Source: Enterococcus durans NBRC 100479 = LMG 10746 (GTDB taxonomy: Bacteria; Bacillota; Bacilli; Lactobacillales; Enterococcaceae). Taken from it: a DNA stretch of 49,510 bases. A program made the translations under genes and the position numbers. The stretch lies in assembly GCF_001544215.1 (NCBI RefSeq), contig NZ_BCQB01000023.1, forward strand, positions 1-49,510, given 5' to 3'. Below are positions 19,889 through 28,794 of the stretch, one piece after another (position 1 is the first letter of the stretch; every line of letters starts with the position of its first letter). The notes below the pieces were generated by a model that saw only the letters and a program-made list of their open reading frames with translations, was not told the DNA's origin and searched no databases.

Positions 19889-19980
19889 AAAAAACAGCTG
19901 ATGGCTACTAGTTAAGAATAAATGGAACCTCCTCTATTTATCTTGTTAAAGTAGTTATTCGGCTGTTTTTATTGTTTTTT
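19889..19980 (+). terminator. Long hairpin terminator after the aldo/keto reductase
   Basis: AAAAACAGC (19889-19897) pairs with GCTGTTTTT (19962-19970). Inside lies a long imperfect stem: CTACTAGTTAAGAATAAAT against ATTTATCTTGTTAAAGTAG, with a GGAACCTCC tip. A T-run (19975-19980) follows. The size resembles the hairpin at 1964-2060. Confidence 0.8.
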
Positions 19981-20164
19981 AACAATGTCTGCAGAAACGA
20001 TTAGCTCAGAAGTATTCCGTGATTTCCTCCAAGTTCTACTCTGGTTCTAGTATCAAAAAAGCAAAGTGACCAAGATAAGCTGCCCTGATCGATGTAAAAA
20101 AACAAGTCGATACTCTTGAAAATCACTGACTGATTTTTCAAGTTTACCGACTTATCGAATATAG

Positions 20165-20286
20165 AAGAGGTTGGGACAGAAGTGTTTAACTCCGAGAAAT
20201 AAGAAGAAGTTGCTTCTGCTCCCACCGTTTATTCGTTTTTAAAGCATGAGACAAAAGTGTTTCTTACTTTTATCCCACTCTCTCTT
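20165..20286. repeat. Dispersed palindromic repeat, copy R4
   Basis: GAGGTTGGGACAGAAGTG, TTTAACTCCGAGAAATAAG and GTTGCTTCTGCTCCCACCG modules match R5 and R8. The last part, GAGACAAAAGTGTTTCTTACTTTTATCCCACTC, can fold as a hairpin. It lies between the convergent aldo/keto reductase and dtd genes. Confidence 0.88.
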
Positions 20287-20291
20287 CTGCA

Positions 20292-20738
20292 CTATTTGTT
20301 TTGCGAATCAATAATGATCGTCACTGGTCCGTCATTTACCAGTGAAACAGCCATATCTGCGCCAAATTTTCCTGTTGCCACAGGAATGCCTCTTTGCTTG
20401 ATTCCTTCATTGAACGATTCGTAGAGAGGAATTGCCGTTTCTGGTCGTGCTGCTGCAATAAAACTTGGACGGTTTCCCTTCTTCGTATCTGCAAAGAGCG
20501 TAAATTGTGAAATACTCAGTAGCTCTCCTTGAATATCTTCGATACTTCGATTCATTTTTCCTTGTTCATCTTCAAAGATACGCAGTTGTGCAACTTTTTT
20601 TACTAAATAGTCGACATCCGCTTGCGTATCTCCCTCATGGACACCTAATAAAACGACTAATCCACGTTCGATTTTACCAACTTCCTGTTGCTCAATGGAA
20701 ACAGAAGCTTTACTTGCACGTTGGATCACTGCTTTCAT
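20292..20738 (-). CDS. dtd: D-aminoacyl-tRNA deacylase
   Basis: A 148-aa homodimeric proofreading enzyme that removes D-amino acids from tRNA in the cytoplasm. The start [15 protein letters not shown], the [17 protein letters not shown] motif with the catalytic-site Ser, Gln and Thr, and the [10 protein letters not shown] end containing the Gly-Pro motif are all present. Length fits the family. It follows relA by 11 bp, a common Firmicutes pair, and is probably cotranscribed. Confidence 0.97.
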   Translation of the reverse strand: MKAVIQRASKASVSIEQQEVGKIERGLVVLLGVHEGDTQADVDYLVKKVAQLRIFEDEQGKMNRSIEDIQGELLSISQFTLFADTKKGNRPSFIAAARPETAIPLYESFNEGIKQRGIPVATGKFGADMAVSLVNDGPVTIIIDSQNK

Positions 20739-20749
20739 ACTTGTACCTC

Positions 20750-22963
20750 CTAGCCATTTGTTCGACGTACGCTGTAGACATCTGGCACGGCTTTGATTCT
20801 ATCCACGATACTCTTCAAGTGGGAAAGATTTTGGATGCCTACAGTTAAATGAATGGTCGCCATCTTATCTTTATTTGTTCTAGCTTCTACGCTATTCAAA
20901 TTTTTAGTCATGGTGTTCACTGTCTGCAAGACATCATTTAACATACCTGAACGATTATAGCCATAGATTTCCAGATCCGCATCATATTCTTTTTTAGTAT
21001 TTGAAGTATCTTCCCATTCCACTTCAATCAAGCGTTCCGCTACATTTGGCTTGTCTGCTTGGACATTTGGACAATCTCTTCGATGGATAGAAATCCCTCT
21101 ACCTTTTGTGATATACCCAACGATATCATCACCAGGAATTGGATTACAGCAACGACTGATACGTATCAGCAGATTCTCGACACCTTGGATGACCACGCCA
21201 CCCTCATGACGAACTTTCATTTTTTCCGGCTCTTTTTTCGGCTGGTTCATGATTTCTTCTGCTTCTTGTTTTTGTTGTTCTATTTTTTGTTCTTTTCGTT
21301 CTTTTTCTGTCAAACGATTCGCCATAGTCAACGGACTAACTTCACCATATCCAATAGCTGCATACATATCGTCTTCCGTTTGATAATTCAAACGTTCCAG
21401 CGCATCTTGCAATTTAGCTTTAGACAAGATCTCTTTAGGAGTGAAGCCCAAGTCAGCGATACATTTTATTACTGCTTCATGACCTTTAGTAATATTTTCT
21501 TCTCGGTCTTGCGCTTTGAAGAAACGCTTGATTTTATTTCTAGCTTTACTCGTAGCAACTAGTTTCAACCAATCTCGACTTGGTCCAAATGAATTAGGCG
21601 AGGTCAAAATCTCTATAATATCTCCATTTTTGAGCTTGTAATCCAATTGCACCATTTTTCCATTGATTTTGGCACCTGTCGTTTTATTCCCGACATCCGT
21701 ATGGATACTATACGCAAAGTCTAACGGACCTGATCCCTTAGGAAGTTCCGTTACATCCCCCTTAGGAGTAAACACGTATACTTTATCACTAAAGATATCT
21801 CCTTTGACGCCTTCCATAAACTCAGAGGCATCATAGCTTTCATCTTGAAGTTCAATGATTTCATGGAACCAGCTTAATTGTTTTGTCATGCCGTCTGGCT
21901 CTACTTTTTCATTCTTTCCTTCTTTGTATGCCCAGTGAGCAGCTACCCCGAATTCTGCGATTTCATGCATTTCTTGGGTACGAATTTGGATTTCCACCGG
22001 ATTTCCGGCTGGTCCAATAACAGTCGTATGCAATGATTGATACATATTCGCTTTAGGCATCGCAATGTAGTCTTTGAAGCGGCCAGGCATTGGTTTCCAT
22101 TTTGTGTGGATTGCCCCTAAAACAGCATAACAATCCTTGATTGAATCTACGATGACACGAATAGCTAATAGATCATAGATTTCATTGAATTGTTTCTTTT
22201 GATCTTTCATTTTCCGATAGATAGAATAAATGTGTTTTGGTCGCCCATAGATTTCTGCGAAGATTCCTAGTTCTTCTGTAGCTAAACGGATGTCTTCTAC
22301 TGTTCCATTCACATATTTTTCTCGTTCTTCACGCTTTGTTTGCATCAAGTGCACGATCCGATAATATTGTTTAGGATTCAAATACCGCAATGCTGTATCT
22401 TCTAATTCCCATTTGATACGACTGATCCCTAAACGATGAGCTAACGGTGCATAAATTTCCAACGTTTCCTGAGCAATACGTCGTTGCTTGTCTTCCCGAA
22501 GATGTTTCAACGTACGCATATTATGTAGTCGATCGGCTAATTTCACCATAATTACACGTAGATCTTGTGCCATAGCTAACAGCATCTTGCGGTGGTTTTC
22601 TGCTAATTGTTCTTCATGTGACTTGTATTTGATCTTACCTAGCTTCGTTACGCCATCAACAAGCATCGCAACGTCTGGGCCAAATTCCTCTTTCAAATCA
22701 TCTAGTGTAACCTCTGTATCCTCTACCACGTCATGTAAGAAACCCGTAGCGACCGTGTGGGGGTCCATTTTTAAATCGGCTAAGATCCCTGCAACTTGGA
22801 TTGGGTGGATGATATAAGGCTCTCCTGATTTTCTAAATTGTCCATCATGAGCAGCAGTAGCGTAATCACATGCTTTTTGGACAAATGCAACATGTTCTGG
22901 TCCCATGTATTGACTAACCAGTTTGATTACACCAGGGCCTGTTAAAATTTCTTCTTTTGGCAT
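20750..22963 (-). CDS. relA: Bifunctional (p)ppGpp synthetase/hydrolase Rel
   Basis: A 737-aa RelA/SpoT homologue that makes and destroys (p)ppGpp in the stringent response. The HD hydrolase site HDVVED is at residues 77-82. The synthetase domain has YRKMKDQ, GRFKD near residue 292 (the RXKD form of bifunctional enzymes) and [14 protein letters not shown] domain ([17 protein letters not shown]), a zinc-finger region ([18 protein letters not shown]) and a C-terminal ACT domain follow. I start at ATG 22963 behind AAAGGGGG; six upstream residues are unlikely. It has its own promoter and a 90-nt leader with an AAACAGT/ACTGTTT hairpin. Confidence 0.97.
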   Translation of the reverse strand: MPKEEILTGPGVIKLVSQYMGPEHVAFVQKACDYATAAHDGQFRKSGEPYIIHPIQVAGILADLKMDPHTVATGFLHDVVEDTEVTLDDLKEEFGPDVAMLVDGVTKLGKIKYKSHEEQLAENHRKMLLAMAQDLRVIMVKLADRLHNMRTLKHLREDKQRRIAQETLEIYAPLAHRLGISRIKWELEDTALRYLNPKQYYRIVHLMQTKREEREKYVNGTVEDIRLATEELGIFAEIYGRPKHIYSIYRKMKDQKKQFNEIYDLLAIRVIVDSIKDCYAVLGAIHTKWKPMPGRFKDYIAMPKANMYQSLHTTVIGPAGNPVEIQIRTQEMHEIAEFGVAAHWAYKEGKNEKVEPDGMTKQLSWFHEIIELQDESYDASEFMEGVKGDIFSDKVYVFTPKGDVTELPKGSGPLDFAYSIHTDVGNKTTGAKINGKMVQLDYKLKNGDIIEILTSPNSFGPSRDWLKLVATSKARNKIKRFFKAQDREENITKGHEAVIKCIADLGFTPKEILSKAKLQDALERLNYQTEDDMYAAIGYGEVSPLTMANRLTEKERKEQKIEQQKQEAEEIMNQPKKEPEKMKVRHEGGVVIQGVENLLIRISRCCNPIPGDDIVGYITKGRGISIHRRDCPNVQADKPNVAERLIEVEWEDTSNTKKEYDADLEIYGYNRSGMLNDVLQTVNTMTKNLNSVEARTNKDKMATIHLTVGIQNLSHLKSIVDRIKAVPDVYSVRRTNG

Positions 22964-23062
22964 AGGAAATCCCCCTTTCAAAGGTTATAAAACAGTTCTT
23001 ATGGACTGTTTCTTTCATTCTCAAACAAAAATAGTGCCTGTTTACAATAAATAATTGCTTTT

Positions 23063-23091
23063 ATTATACAGATTGTTGGGGTTATTTTCAA
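23063..23091 (-). promoter_or_regulatory. Promoter of relA-dtd
   Basis: TTGAAA (23086-23091) and a perfect TATAAT (23063-23068) are 17 bp apart on the minus strand. Transcription should start about 93 bp before the relA start codon. Confidence 0.85.
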
Positions 23092-23129
23092 TTTTTCCTG
23101 ATCTTATCATATATTTTTTCACATTTTTT

Positions 23130-23882
23130 TCACTTGTTTAATTCCCAATGATAACTTGCTGCACTTAATAAATAAAGTGGTGCTGTTTCTGTGCGTAAAA
23201 TCCGTGGTCCTAAACCACAAATAATAGCACCTGCATCAACAAATTGGTTGATTTCTTCTGCCATCAATCCGCCCTCTGGACCAAAAATCGCCAAAATTCG
23301 ACTGCCAGCGGTCACAGAGTTGAATACTTTCGCCAGATTCGCCAGTTCGCCTTGTTTTGCAGATTCTTCATATGCGACCAAAATCACATCATAGTCAGAA
23401 AGCTGCGTGAACAATTCTTTCTCTGTATCTAATAACTCCACTCGTGGTGCAATTTGGCGGTGCGATTGTTCTGCTGCCTCTTGAGCTATCTTGGTTAAAC
23501 GTTCTTGCCGTTTTTTTCTTTTTTTCGCATCCCATTTCACCACCGAGGTCTTTGCTGGAAAACCAATAAATGCATGCGCCCCTAACTCCGTACCTTTTTG
23601 AACGATCCACTCTAATTTATCACCTTTAGGATAGCCACTAGCAATCGTGATCATACTTGGCAATTCTTTTTCCATTTCTTCTTTTTCGATTTCAGTCAAG
23701 TAAACTTTTTCCTCAGTGATTTCTGTGATTTCCGCAATGATCACTTGTTGGTCGCTAAAAGCCAAGTAGACTCGGTCTTTCGGTTTCATACGCATCACAT
23801 GTACGATATGGTGAAAAGCTTCTGCCGAAAGTTCAAATTTTTCAGATGGTTGATAGGCTTCTTCTAAAAAATATCGTTGCAT
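23130..23882 (-). CDS. rsmE: 16S rRNA (uracil1498-N3)-methyltransferase
   Basis: A 250-aa SPOUT-class methyltransferase that modifies U1498 of 16S rRNA. The N-terminal PUA-like part is followed by IASGYPKGDKLEWIVQKGTELG, IFGPEGGLMAEEI (SAM-binding knot) and the LGPRILRTETAPLYLLSA end, all typical of RsmE. It begins one base after the prmA stop, so both come from one message. A separate relA promoter lies between it and relA, although readthrough is possible. Confidence 0.96.
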   Translation of the reverse strand: MQRYFLEEAYQPSEKFELSAEAFHHIVHVMRMKPKDRVYLAFSDQQVIIAEITEITEEKVYLTEIEKEEMEKELPSMITIASGYPKGDKLEWIVQKGTELGAHAFIGFPAKTSVVKWDAKKRKKRQERLTKIAQEAAEQSHRQIAPRVELLDTEKELFTQLSDYDVILVAYEESAKQGELANLAKVFNSVTAGSRILAIFGPEGGLMAEEINQFVDAGAIICGLGPRILRTETAPLYLLSAASYHWELNK

Positions 23883-24830
23883 TTATTCCACCTCAGGCTT
23901 TTTTAAAATAATGGCATACCAATCTTTTTGCTGGAAGATCTGTTCGACGACAAATCCTTGTGTTTCCATTGCATCAATCACCATTTGCTTTTTATCTTCA
24001 ATAATACCTGAAACGATAAGTGACCCTGTTTGTTTCAACAAACGCCAAGCATCAGGGATCATCAGCAAAATAATATCTGCCAAGATATTAGCCACGATGA
24101 CATCACTTTCGATCTCGATTCCTTTTAATAAATCATTCGCCGCTACGTGGACATCTTTTGCCACTTCATTCATATCCATATTTTCTTTTGCTGAGCGTAC
24201 AGCTACTTCATCTAAATCATAAGCATAGACATCTTTTGCACCTAAATATTTTGAAGCAATACTTAACACCCCAGAACCTGTTCCAACATCCAAGACAGTT
24301 TCCCCACCTCGCAATACAGTCTCTAACACTTGCAAAGTCAAAGAAGTGGTCGGATGTGTACCTGTACCAAATGCCATACCTGGATCTAGTGTGATGATTT
24401 TTTCTAATGGGTCATTTGTTTGATAGTTTTCCCAACTAGGAACAATTGTCAACATTCTGGTAATGCGTACGGGATGGTAATATTTTTTCCAAGCAGTCGC
24501 CCAATTACTTTCTTCCACCTCGCTAGCTGTAACGCTATTTTTACCTATCGCTAACCCATATTCTGGTAATTTTGTTACACGTTCCTTAATAAAGGGCACA
24601 ATTTCTGGTAAAAAAATCGTCTCAGGAAAATAAGCCATCACAATGGCTCCTTCCTTTAAATAAGTGAAATCTTCTTTATTTAAGATTTCTCCATATTGAT
24701 CTGACTGAAAATTTTCAATGTCCAGTGCATCCTCAATTGCTACACCGCTAGCTCCTGCTTCCATTAGTATGTTCGCAACTGCTTCTACTACTTCACTCGC
24801 TGTTTCTACTTTTACTTCATTCCATTTCAT
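23883..24830 (-). CDS. prmA: Ribosomal protein L11 methyltransferase
   Basis: A 315-aa SAM-dependent enzyme that trimethylates ribosomal protein L11. An N-terminal substrate-recognition domain is followed by ITLDPGMAFGTGTHPTT and motif I VLDVGTGSGVLSIAS, then NDLLKGI and VIVANILADII (NPPY-equivalent), as in PrmA. I start at ATG 24830 behind AAGGAG; a GTG three codons earlier is less well spaced. It is followed at once by rsmE, the usual Firmicutes pairing. Confidence 0.96.
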   Translation of the reverse strand: MKWNEVKVETASEVVEAVANILMEAGASGVAIEDALDIENFQSDQYGEILNKEDFTYLKEGAIVMAYFPETIFLPEIVPFIKERVTKLPEYGLAIGKNSVTASEVEESNWATAWKKYYHPVRITRMLTIVPSWENYQTNDPLEKIITLDPGMAFGTGTHPTTSLTLQVLETVLRGGETVLDVGTGSGVLSIASKYLGAKDVYAYDLDEVAVRSAKENMDMNEVAKDVHVAANDLLKGIEIESDVIVANILADIILLMIPDAWRLLKQTGSLIVSGIIEDKKQMVIDAMETQGFVVEQIFQQKDWYAIILKKPEVE

Positions 24831-24842
24831 GAAATTCACTCC

Positions 24843-25331
24843 TTAGTAACTTGGATACGGTAAATATGCATCTGACTGATTTTGTTGTTTTTCTTCGACT
24901 AGTTCAGCTAATTTTTGGTTATCGAATGTCAATTCAAAAACAGCAGTTTCATCATCTGTATCTAGAAAATCCAATAAATCGCTTTGTCCTTCAGCTAAAA
25001 CTTCATTTAAGTACTCGATCAAGGCATCAACAACAGATTTTTTCAAGCCTTTTTTCCCTTCATAAGGAATGACTGCCAAATAGTCTGCTTCATCAAAATT
25101 AGATTTTTGTGGATTGAATAATAAGATACCATCTTCAAATTCAATGACATCTTCTTCTGATACGACACCTTCTGCATCATCGATCTCAAAGTGTGCTTTA
25201 TTCTCAGCAAATAGACGTACAATAATCTCAATCGTATGATTTTTCGTATCCCAATCGAGTGCTACATCATAATCAGTAATCGTTTTTTCAATCGCCTGAT
25301 CTAAATAATCAAGTAAGTTTTCTTTTTTCAT
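24843..25331 (-). CDS. DUF3013 family protein
   Basis: A 162-aa soluble, strongly acidic protein resembling the DUF3013 family of Lactobacillales; no function is established. I see no catalytic motif or membrane segment. I start at ATG 25331, where GGAGGAAG (formed by the last mpg codons) is well placed; an extended reading from 25499 overlaps mpg and looks like out-of-frame sequence. It starts one base after the mpg stop and lies 12 bp ahead of prmA, so it belongs to the mpg-DUF3013-prmA-rsmE transcript. Confidence 0.82.
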   Translation of the reverse strand: MKKENLLDYLDQAIEKTITDYDVALDWDTKNHTIEIIVRLFAENKAHFEIDDAEGVVSEEDVIEFEDGILLFNPQKSNFDEADYLAVIPYEGKKGLKKSVVDALIEYLNEVLAEGQSDLLDFLDTDDETAVFELTFDNQKLAELVEEKQQNQSDAYLPYPSY

Positions 25332-25332
25332 T

Positions 25333-25968
25333 TTACTTCCTCCAACCCCAGTCTTCATCGATCTGGTTCTTTTTTTGTAACGAAATGTACGGATTCCCGG
25401 AAACAACAAATCGTAATGGCATTGCTGTCCATTCTCCCTTGTTAGGTATTCCAATCCTAGGCAACGCACTAATTTTTTTCGGTTCTCTTTTTTTCTCATA
25501 AACCAAATGTAATGGACTATCTATAATCGATTTTCCATAAAGTTCTTGCGGTATTCCTAACGCGGCGACTAATTTTCCCGGTCCATTACTGATGTCCGGA
25601 CCTATTTTTCCACCTCTATTGGCACTCATCTGTTCGATTCCTGTCACAGGCTCGATTGCTCGGATCATGACCCCTTGAGGAATTCCTTCAGGTTGCGTAA
25701 TAATATTTAAAATGCGGTGCGTATGCATCGTGTAAAGATAAATCGTTCCTGGCTTTTCATACATTGCCGCTACTCGTGGTGTCCTTCGCATACCAAAACT
25801 GTGTGCAGCCTCATCATCTGGTCCAAGGTAAGCTTCCGTATCTACGATATATCCGCCAACAATTCCTTCAGGTGTAGAATATTCTAAATACATACCTAGT
25901 AAATCTCTTGCCACTTCAGGTGTTGACTTACTTCCTAAAAGTTCATCTAAATTCCGATTATCCATCAT
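25333..25968 (-). CDS. mpg: DNA-3-methyladenine glycosylase (AAG/Mpg family)
   Basis: A 211-aa base-excision repair enzyme that removes alkylated purines. Family stretches are RDLLGMYLEY, GYIVDTEAYLGPDDEAAHS (catalytic Glu region), MYEKPGTIYLYTMHTHRILNI, GVMIRAIEP and GPGKLVAALGI. I start at ATG 25968 behind GGGAGGTG; longer readings lack a ribosome site. It leads a run of genes otherwise devoted to ribosome modification, which is common in Lactobacillales and says little about its role. Confidence 0.95.
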   Translation of the reverse strand: MMDNRNLDELLGSKSTPEVARDLLGMYLEYSTPEGIVGGYIVDTEAYLGPDDEAAHSFGMRRTPRVAAMYEKPGTIYLYTMHTHRILNIITQPEGIPQGVMIRAIEPVTGIEQMSANRGGKIGPDISNGPGKLVAALGIPQELYGKSIIDSPLHLVYEKKREPKKISALPRIGIPNKGEWTAMPLRFVVSGNPYISLQKKNQIDEDWGWRK

Positions 25969-26030
25969 TCTATTCACCTCCCTTATCATACACAAATTTA
26001 ATCGGATAAGCTATGAAAACAGAGGTGTAG

Positions 26031-26206
26031 GAGCGTGGGACAAAACTAAAAATCAGTTTTGTCACAGATTCTAACTCCGAATAAACGGTGGGAGCAGAAG
26101 TAACTCCGAGAAATAAGAAGAAATGAACAAAAATTTGAAAAGCAATTTTCGTTCATTTCTTCTTATTTCTCGGAGTTAAACACTTCTGTCCCAACCTCTT
26201 TCTTCT
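26031..26206. repeat. Dispersed palindromic repeat, copy R5
   Basis: The most regular copy. A perfect 28-bp inverted repeat (26101-26128 with 26151-26178) encloses a 22-nt loop with TTTGAAAAGC. Flanks are GAGCGTGGGACAAAACTAAA on the left and AAACACTTCTGTCCCAACCT on the right, themselves inverted relatives of each other (GGGACA/TGTCCC). It lies between the mpg promoter region and the dinB 3' end. Confidence 0.93.
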
Positions 26207-26230
26207 ACTGAGAATATCTGGGAAAACAAG

Positions 26231-26265
26231 ATAAGGAGATGCATAAAAATATGCGCTCTCCTTAT
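26231..26265 (-). terminator. Terminator of the dinB-type gene
   Basis: ATAAGGAGA pairs with TCTCCTTAT, and GCATA with TATGC inside, around an A-rich loop. The T-rich minus-strand tail TTATCTTGTTTT follows. It lies about 43 bp after the DinB stop. Confidence 0.7.
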
Positions 26266-26308
26266 TCGTTGATCTATGCTGATCTACCTTTATTCAAAGA
26301 AACCTCTA

Positions 26309-26818
26309 CTATTTACCTATCACTAATCTTCTAGTATACACGGCTTGTCCTGAATGCATCACTGCATCATCAATGATAGAAATGATTCGATTCCCTCTTG
26401 TTACTGGAGGTGTCCAATTCGTATCGATCACTTCGCTAAAGCTTGCTTCATCTACATTCTCTAAATAATCATTCGCCAAGTGGATACTGTCATTTAAGTA
26501 ATCAATAAGCAATTGTTTTTCTTTTACGACCACTTTTTTCGCTTCTTCAGGAGCATGCTGCCAATCTTGCGTATCGTCAGGTAAATCCAATGAAAATTTT
26601 TTATTCCAACCAGCGCTTACCCATAGTGGTTCGCTTCTGTTCAGCTCTGAAATCTGATAATCGATTTCTCGAGCAGTATGCCAGATCAGCCATGTAACGG
26701 ATTTGATCAATGACTTAGGCATCGTATTTGCTTCGGTTAAATCCATTTGATCCAATGTTTCTTCAAAACGTTCACGCGCTCTTTCCAATAGTTTGATTTC
26801 AAAACGTGTATTTCCCAT
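26309..26818 (-). CDS. DinB/YfiT-like putative metalloenzyme
   Basis: A 169-aa four-helix protein of the DinB superfamily. Candidate metal-binding histidines are in WLIWHTAREIDYQ and DDAVMHSGQAVYTRR, which are the usual positions. Family members include thiol-dependent S-transferases and damage-induced proteins; the substrate here is unknown. I start at ATG 26818 with AGGAGG just upstream; an in-frame ATG six codons earlier would place that ribosome site inside the gene. It is a single gene with a terminator and repeat R5 downstream. Confidence 0.82.
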   Translation of the reverse strand: MGNTRFEIKLLERARERFEETLDQMDLTEANTMPKSLIKSVTWLIWHTAREIDYQISELNRSEPLWVSAGWNKKFSLDLPDDTQDWQHAPEEAKKVVVKEKQLLIDYLNDSIHLANDYLENVDEASFSEVIDTNWTPPVTRGNRIISIIDDAVMHSGQAVYTRRLVIGK

Positions 26819-26926
26819 TTTTTCCTCCTGATCCATTTTTATTTGCTTACTCTATTTTACACCAAAGAAAATAAAAGAAAACAGATTCTGTTTTTATGTA
26901 ATCACTCACATCTTCCAACAATTATG

Positions 26927-27041
26927 AGCGTGGGACAAAACTAAAAATCAGGTTTGACACAGACTCTAACTCCGAATAAACGGCGGCCAAAAGTCAGTTT
27001 TTTCGGAAATTTCTCAAACCTAAACGACTTTTGTCTCGACC
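26927..27041. repeat. Dispersed palindromic repeat, copy R6
   Basis: It begins GAGCGTGGGACAAAACTAAA like R5, passes through ACTCCGAATAAACGGCGGCC, and ends CTAAACGACTTTTGTCTCGAC like R1, R2, R7 and R9. It has no long internal stem. Unlike the other copies it lies between two divergent gene starts (dinB type and rarA). Confidence 0.88.
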
Positions 27042-27073
27042 TTATCCTCTCTTTAGTATCTGAACTTACCTAA

Positions 27074-27103
27074 TTCACAGTATCTTTTCCACTATGCTAT
27101 AAT
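27074..27103 (+). promoter_or_regulatory. Promoter of rarA
   Basis: TTCACA (27074-27079) and a perfect TATAAT (27098-27103) are 18 bp apart, about 33 bp before the start codon. Confidence 0.75.
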
Positions 27104-27135
27104 TAACGTACGAAAATCAAAAGGAGGAGTTTTTT

Positions 27136-28425
27136 ATGCAACAACCCTTAGCCTATCGTATGCGTCCTCGAACGATTGATGAAGTTGTTGGGCAAACGCA
27201 TTTAGTCGGTGAAGGCAAAATCATTCGCCGAATGGTTGATGCAAAAATGTTGTCTTCCATGATTTTATATGGCCCGCCTGGAACCGGAAAAACTAGTATT
27301 GCTAGTGCGATTGCTGGTTCAACGAAATTTGCTTTTCGAATGCTGAATGCGGCCACAGATTCAAAAAAAGATTTGCAGATCGTTGCAGAGGAAGCAAAAA
27401 TGAGCGGTACAGTCATCCTTTTACTTGATGAAGTCCACCGTCTGGATAAAACAAAACAAGATTTTTTACTTCCTCATTTAGAAAATGGGCGGATCATAAT
27501 GATCGGTGCCACAACGGAAAACCCATATATCACTATCAATCCTGCTATCCGTAGTCGAACCCAGATTTTTGAAGTCAAACCTCTAGATGAACAAGATATT
27601 GAAAAAGCGATCCATACAGCTCTGCATGATAAAGATCGTGGGCTTGGTCAGCTTAGCATAGAGTTGGACGATCAAGCATTGCTTCATTTATCACGCGCCA
27701 CGAACGGAGATCTTCGAAGTGCGTTGAACGGATTAGAGCTTGCTGCACGTTCAACTAAATCGGATCAATCAGGGATGATCCACCTAACTCTTCCTGTCAT
27801 TGAAGAATGTGTGCAGAAAAAAGCATTGACCCATGACAAGAACGGTGATGCCCATTATGATGTGATTTCTGCATTCCAAAAATCTATACGCGGAAGTGAT
27901 GTAGATGCCGCCCTTCACTATCTTGCCCGCTTAGTCGAAGCAGGAGATCTAGCAAGTATTTGTCGGCGTCTGATGGTCATTGGTTATGAAGATATCGGTT
28001 TGGGGAATCCTGCAGCAGCTGCTCGAACGGTCAATGCTGTTTTAGCTGCGGAACGTCTGGGACTTCCGGAAGCGCGCATTCCTCTAGCAGATGTTGTTGT
28101 CGATCTATGTTTGTCACCTAAATCCAATTCTGCTTATACTGCGTTGGATGAAGCAATCTCTGATATCCGCGCCGGAAATGCTGGCGAAGTCCCTGATCAT
28201 TTACGTGATAGTCATTATCAAGGCGCTAAAGCATTGAATCGAGGAGTGGGCTATCAATATCCACATAACTTTGAAAATGCCTGGGCGAATCAACAATATC
28301 TACCTGATAAACTGAAACATGCGCAATATTATCATCCAAAAGATACTGGAAAGTATGAACAGGCACTAGGACAACAATATTATCGTATCAAAGACTGGAA
28401 AAAAGAACTTCCTAAACATGACTAA
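27136..28425 (+). CDS. rarA: Replication-associated recombination protein RarA (MgsA)
   Basis: A 429-aa AAA+ ATPase related to clamp loaders that acts at stalled replication forks. Walker A is GPPGTGKTS (about residues 46-54), Walker B is LLLDEVHRLD, sensor 1 is GATTENPY, sensor 2 is in NGDLRSALNGLE, and the C-terminal MgsA/tetramer domain is present (YEDIGLGNPAAA, NRGVGYQYPH). Length fits the family. AAAGGAGG precedes the ATG. The 6S RNA promoter starts about 30 bp after its stop. Confidence 0.96.
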   Translation: MQQPLAYRMRPRTIDEVVGQTHLVGEGKIIRRMVDAKMLSSMILYGPPGTGKTSIASAIAGSTKFAFRMLNAATDSKKDLQIVAEEAKMSGTVILLLDEVHRLDKTKQDFLLPHLENGRIIMIGATTENPYITINPAIRSRTQIFEVKPLDEQDIEKAIHTALHDKDRGLGQLSIELDDQALLHLSRATNGDLRSALNGLELAARSTKSDQSGMIHLTLPVIEECVQKKALTHDKNGDAHYDVISAFQKSIRGSDVDAALHYLARLVEAGDLASICRRLMVIGYEDIGLGNPAAAARTVNAVLAAERLGLPEARIPLADVVVDLCLSPKSNSAYTALDEAISDIRAGNAGEVPDHLRDSHYQGAKALNRGVGYQYPHNFENAWANQQYLPDKLKHAQYYHPKDTGKYEQALGQQYYRIKDWKKELPKHD

Positions 28426-28455
28426 ATGTGTATTCTATTTTCCTGAGCGCTCTCA

Positions 28456-28484
28456 TTGCTCTTTTTATTTTCCTGTGCTACTAT
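28456..28484 (+). promoter_or_regulatory. Promoter of the 6S RNA
   Basis: TTGCTC (28456-28461) and TACTAT (28479-28484) are exactly 17 bp apart. The predicted start, about 28490, coincides with the 5' arm of the closing stem of the RNA. Confidence 0.8.
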
Positions 28485-28489
28485 AGGAG

Positions 28490-28697
28490 TGGGAAATCTG
28501 TGATGTTCGAATTGTCCTCTTTGTGTGTTGACCGAACATTTTTATTGATATCTTGGGACCTGTCTTGTGTCACAGCTGGTAACACGCCTTATCATTTGGT
28601 AGTTCGATGCTACGACCATGGGACCCACCTGCTTGAATTCGCGGGATCAATACTACAGGACGAACACCGGCATTAACGGAGATTACCATTTTTTTAA
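28490..28697 (+). ncRNA. ssrS: Probable 6S RNA
   Basis: A roughly 205-nt RNA gene between rarA and the next CDS. The ends pair in a closing stem: GG.AATCT with AGATT.CC, then TGTTC with GAACA, then GTCCT with AGGAC. After a large internal bubble, ATTGAT pairs with ATCAAT, and the apical part holds smaller hairpins such as GTGT/ACAC. A T-run (28689-28695) follows the 3' arm. This long rod with a central bubble is the 6S shape, which imitates an open promoter and binds sigma-A RNA polymerase. The call rests on structure, size and position, without a covariance-model search. Confidence 0.8.
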
Positions 28698-28702
28698 GAT
28701 TT

Positions 28703-28738
28703 AGGGGGCTATGCCATTTTTGGTACAGCTCCCTTTTT
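28703..28738 (+). terminator. Terminator after the 6S RNA gene
   Basis: GGGGGCTATGCC pairs with GGTACAGCTCCC (one mismatch and G-U pairs) around ATTTTT, followed by TTTTT. It may act as a backup terminator for the RNA. Confidence 0.85.
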
Positions 28739-28794
28739 CATCTTTGAAAACTATCTAACCTATGAGCGATAGTTAGAATTTTGGAGGAATTCAT

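Noticed and set aside
20001-20225. 74-aa minus-strand ORF before dtd
   Set aside because: It overlaps repeat R4, has no ribosome site and no recognisable feature.
28428-28676. 82-aa plus-strand ORF after rarA
   Set aside because: No ribosome site; it covers the structured 6S-like RNA with its own promoter, and the peptide has no coherent domain.
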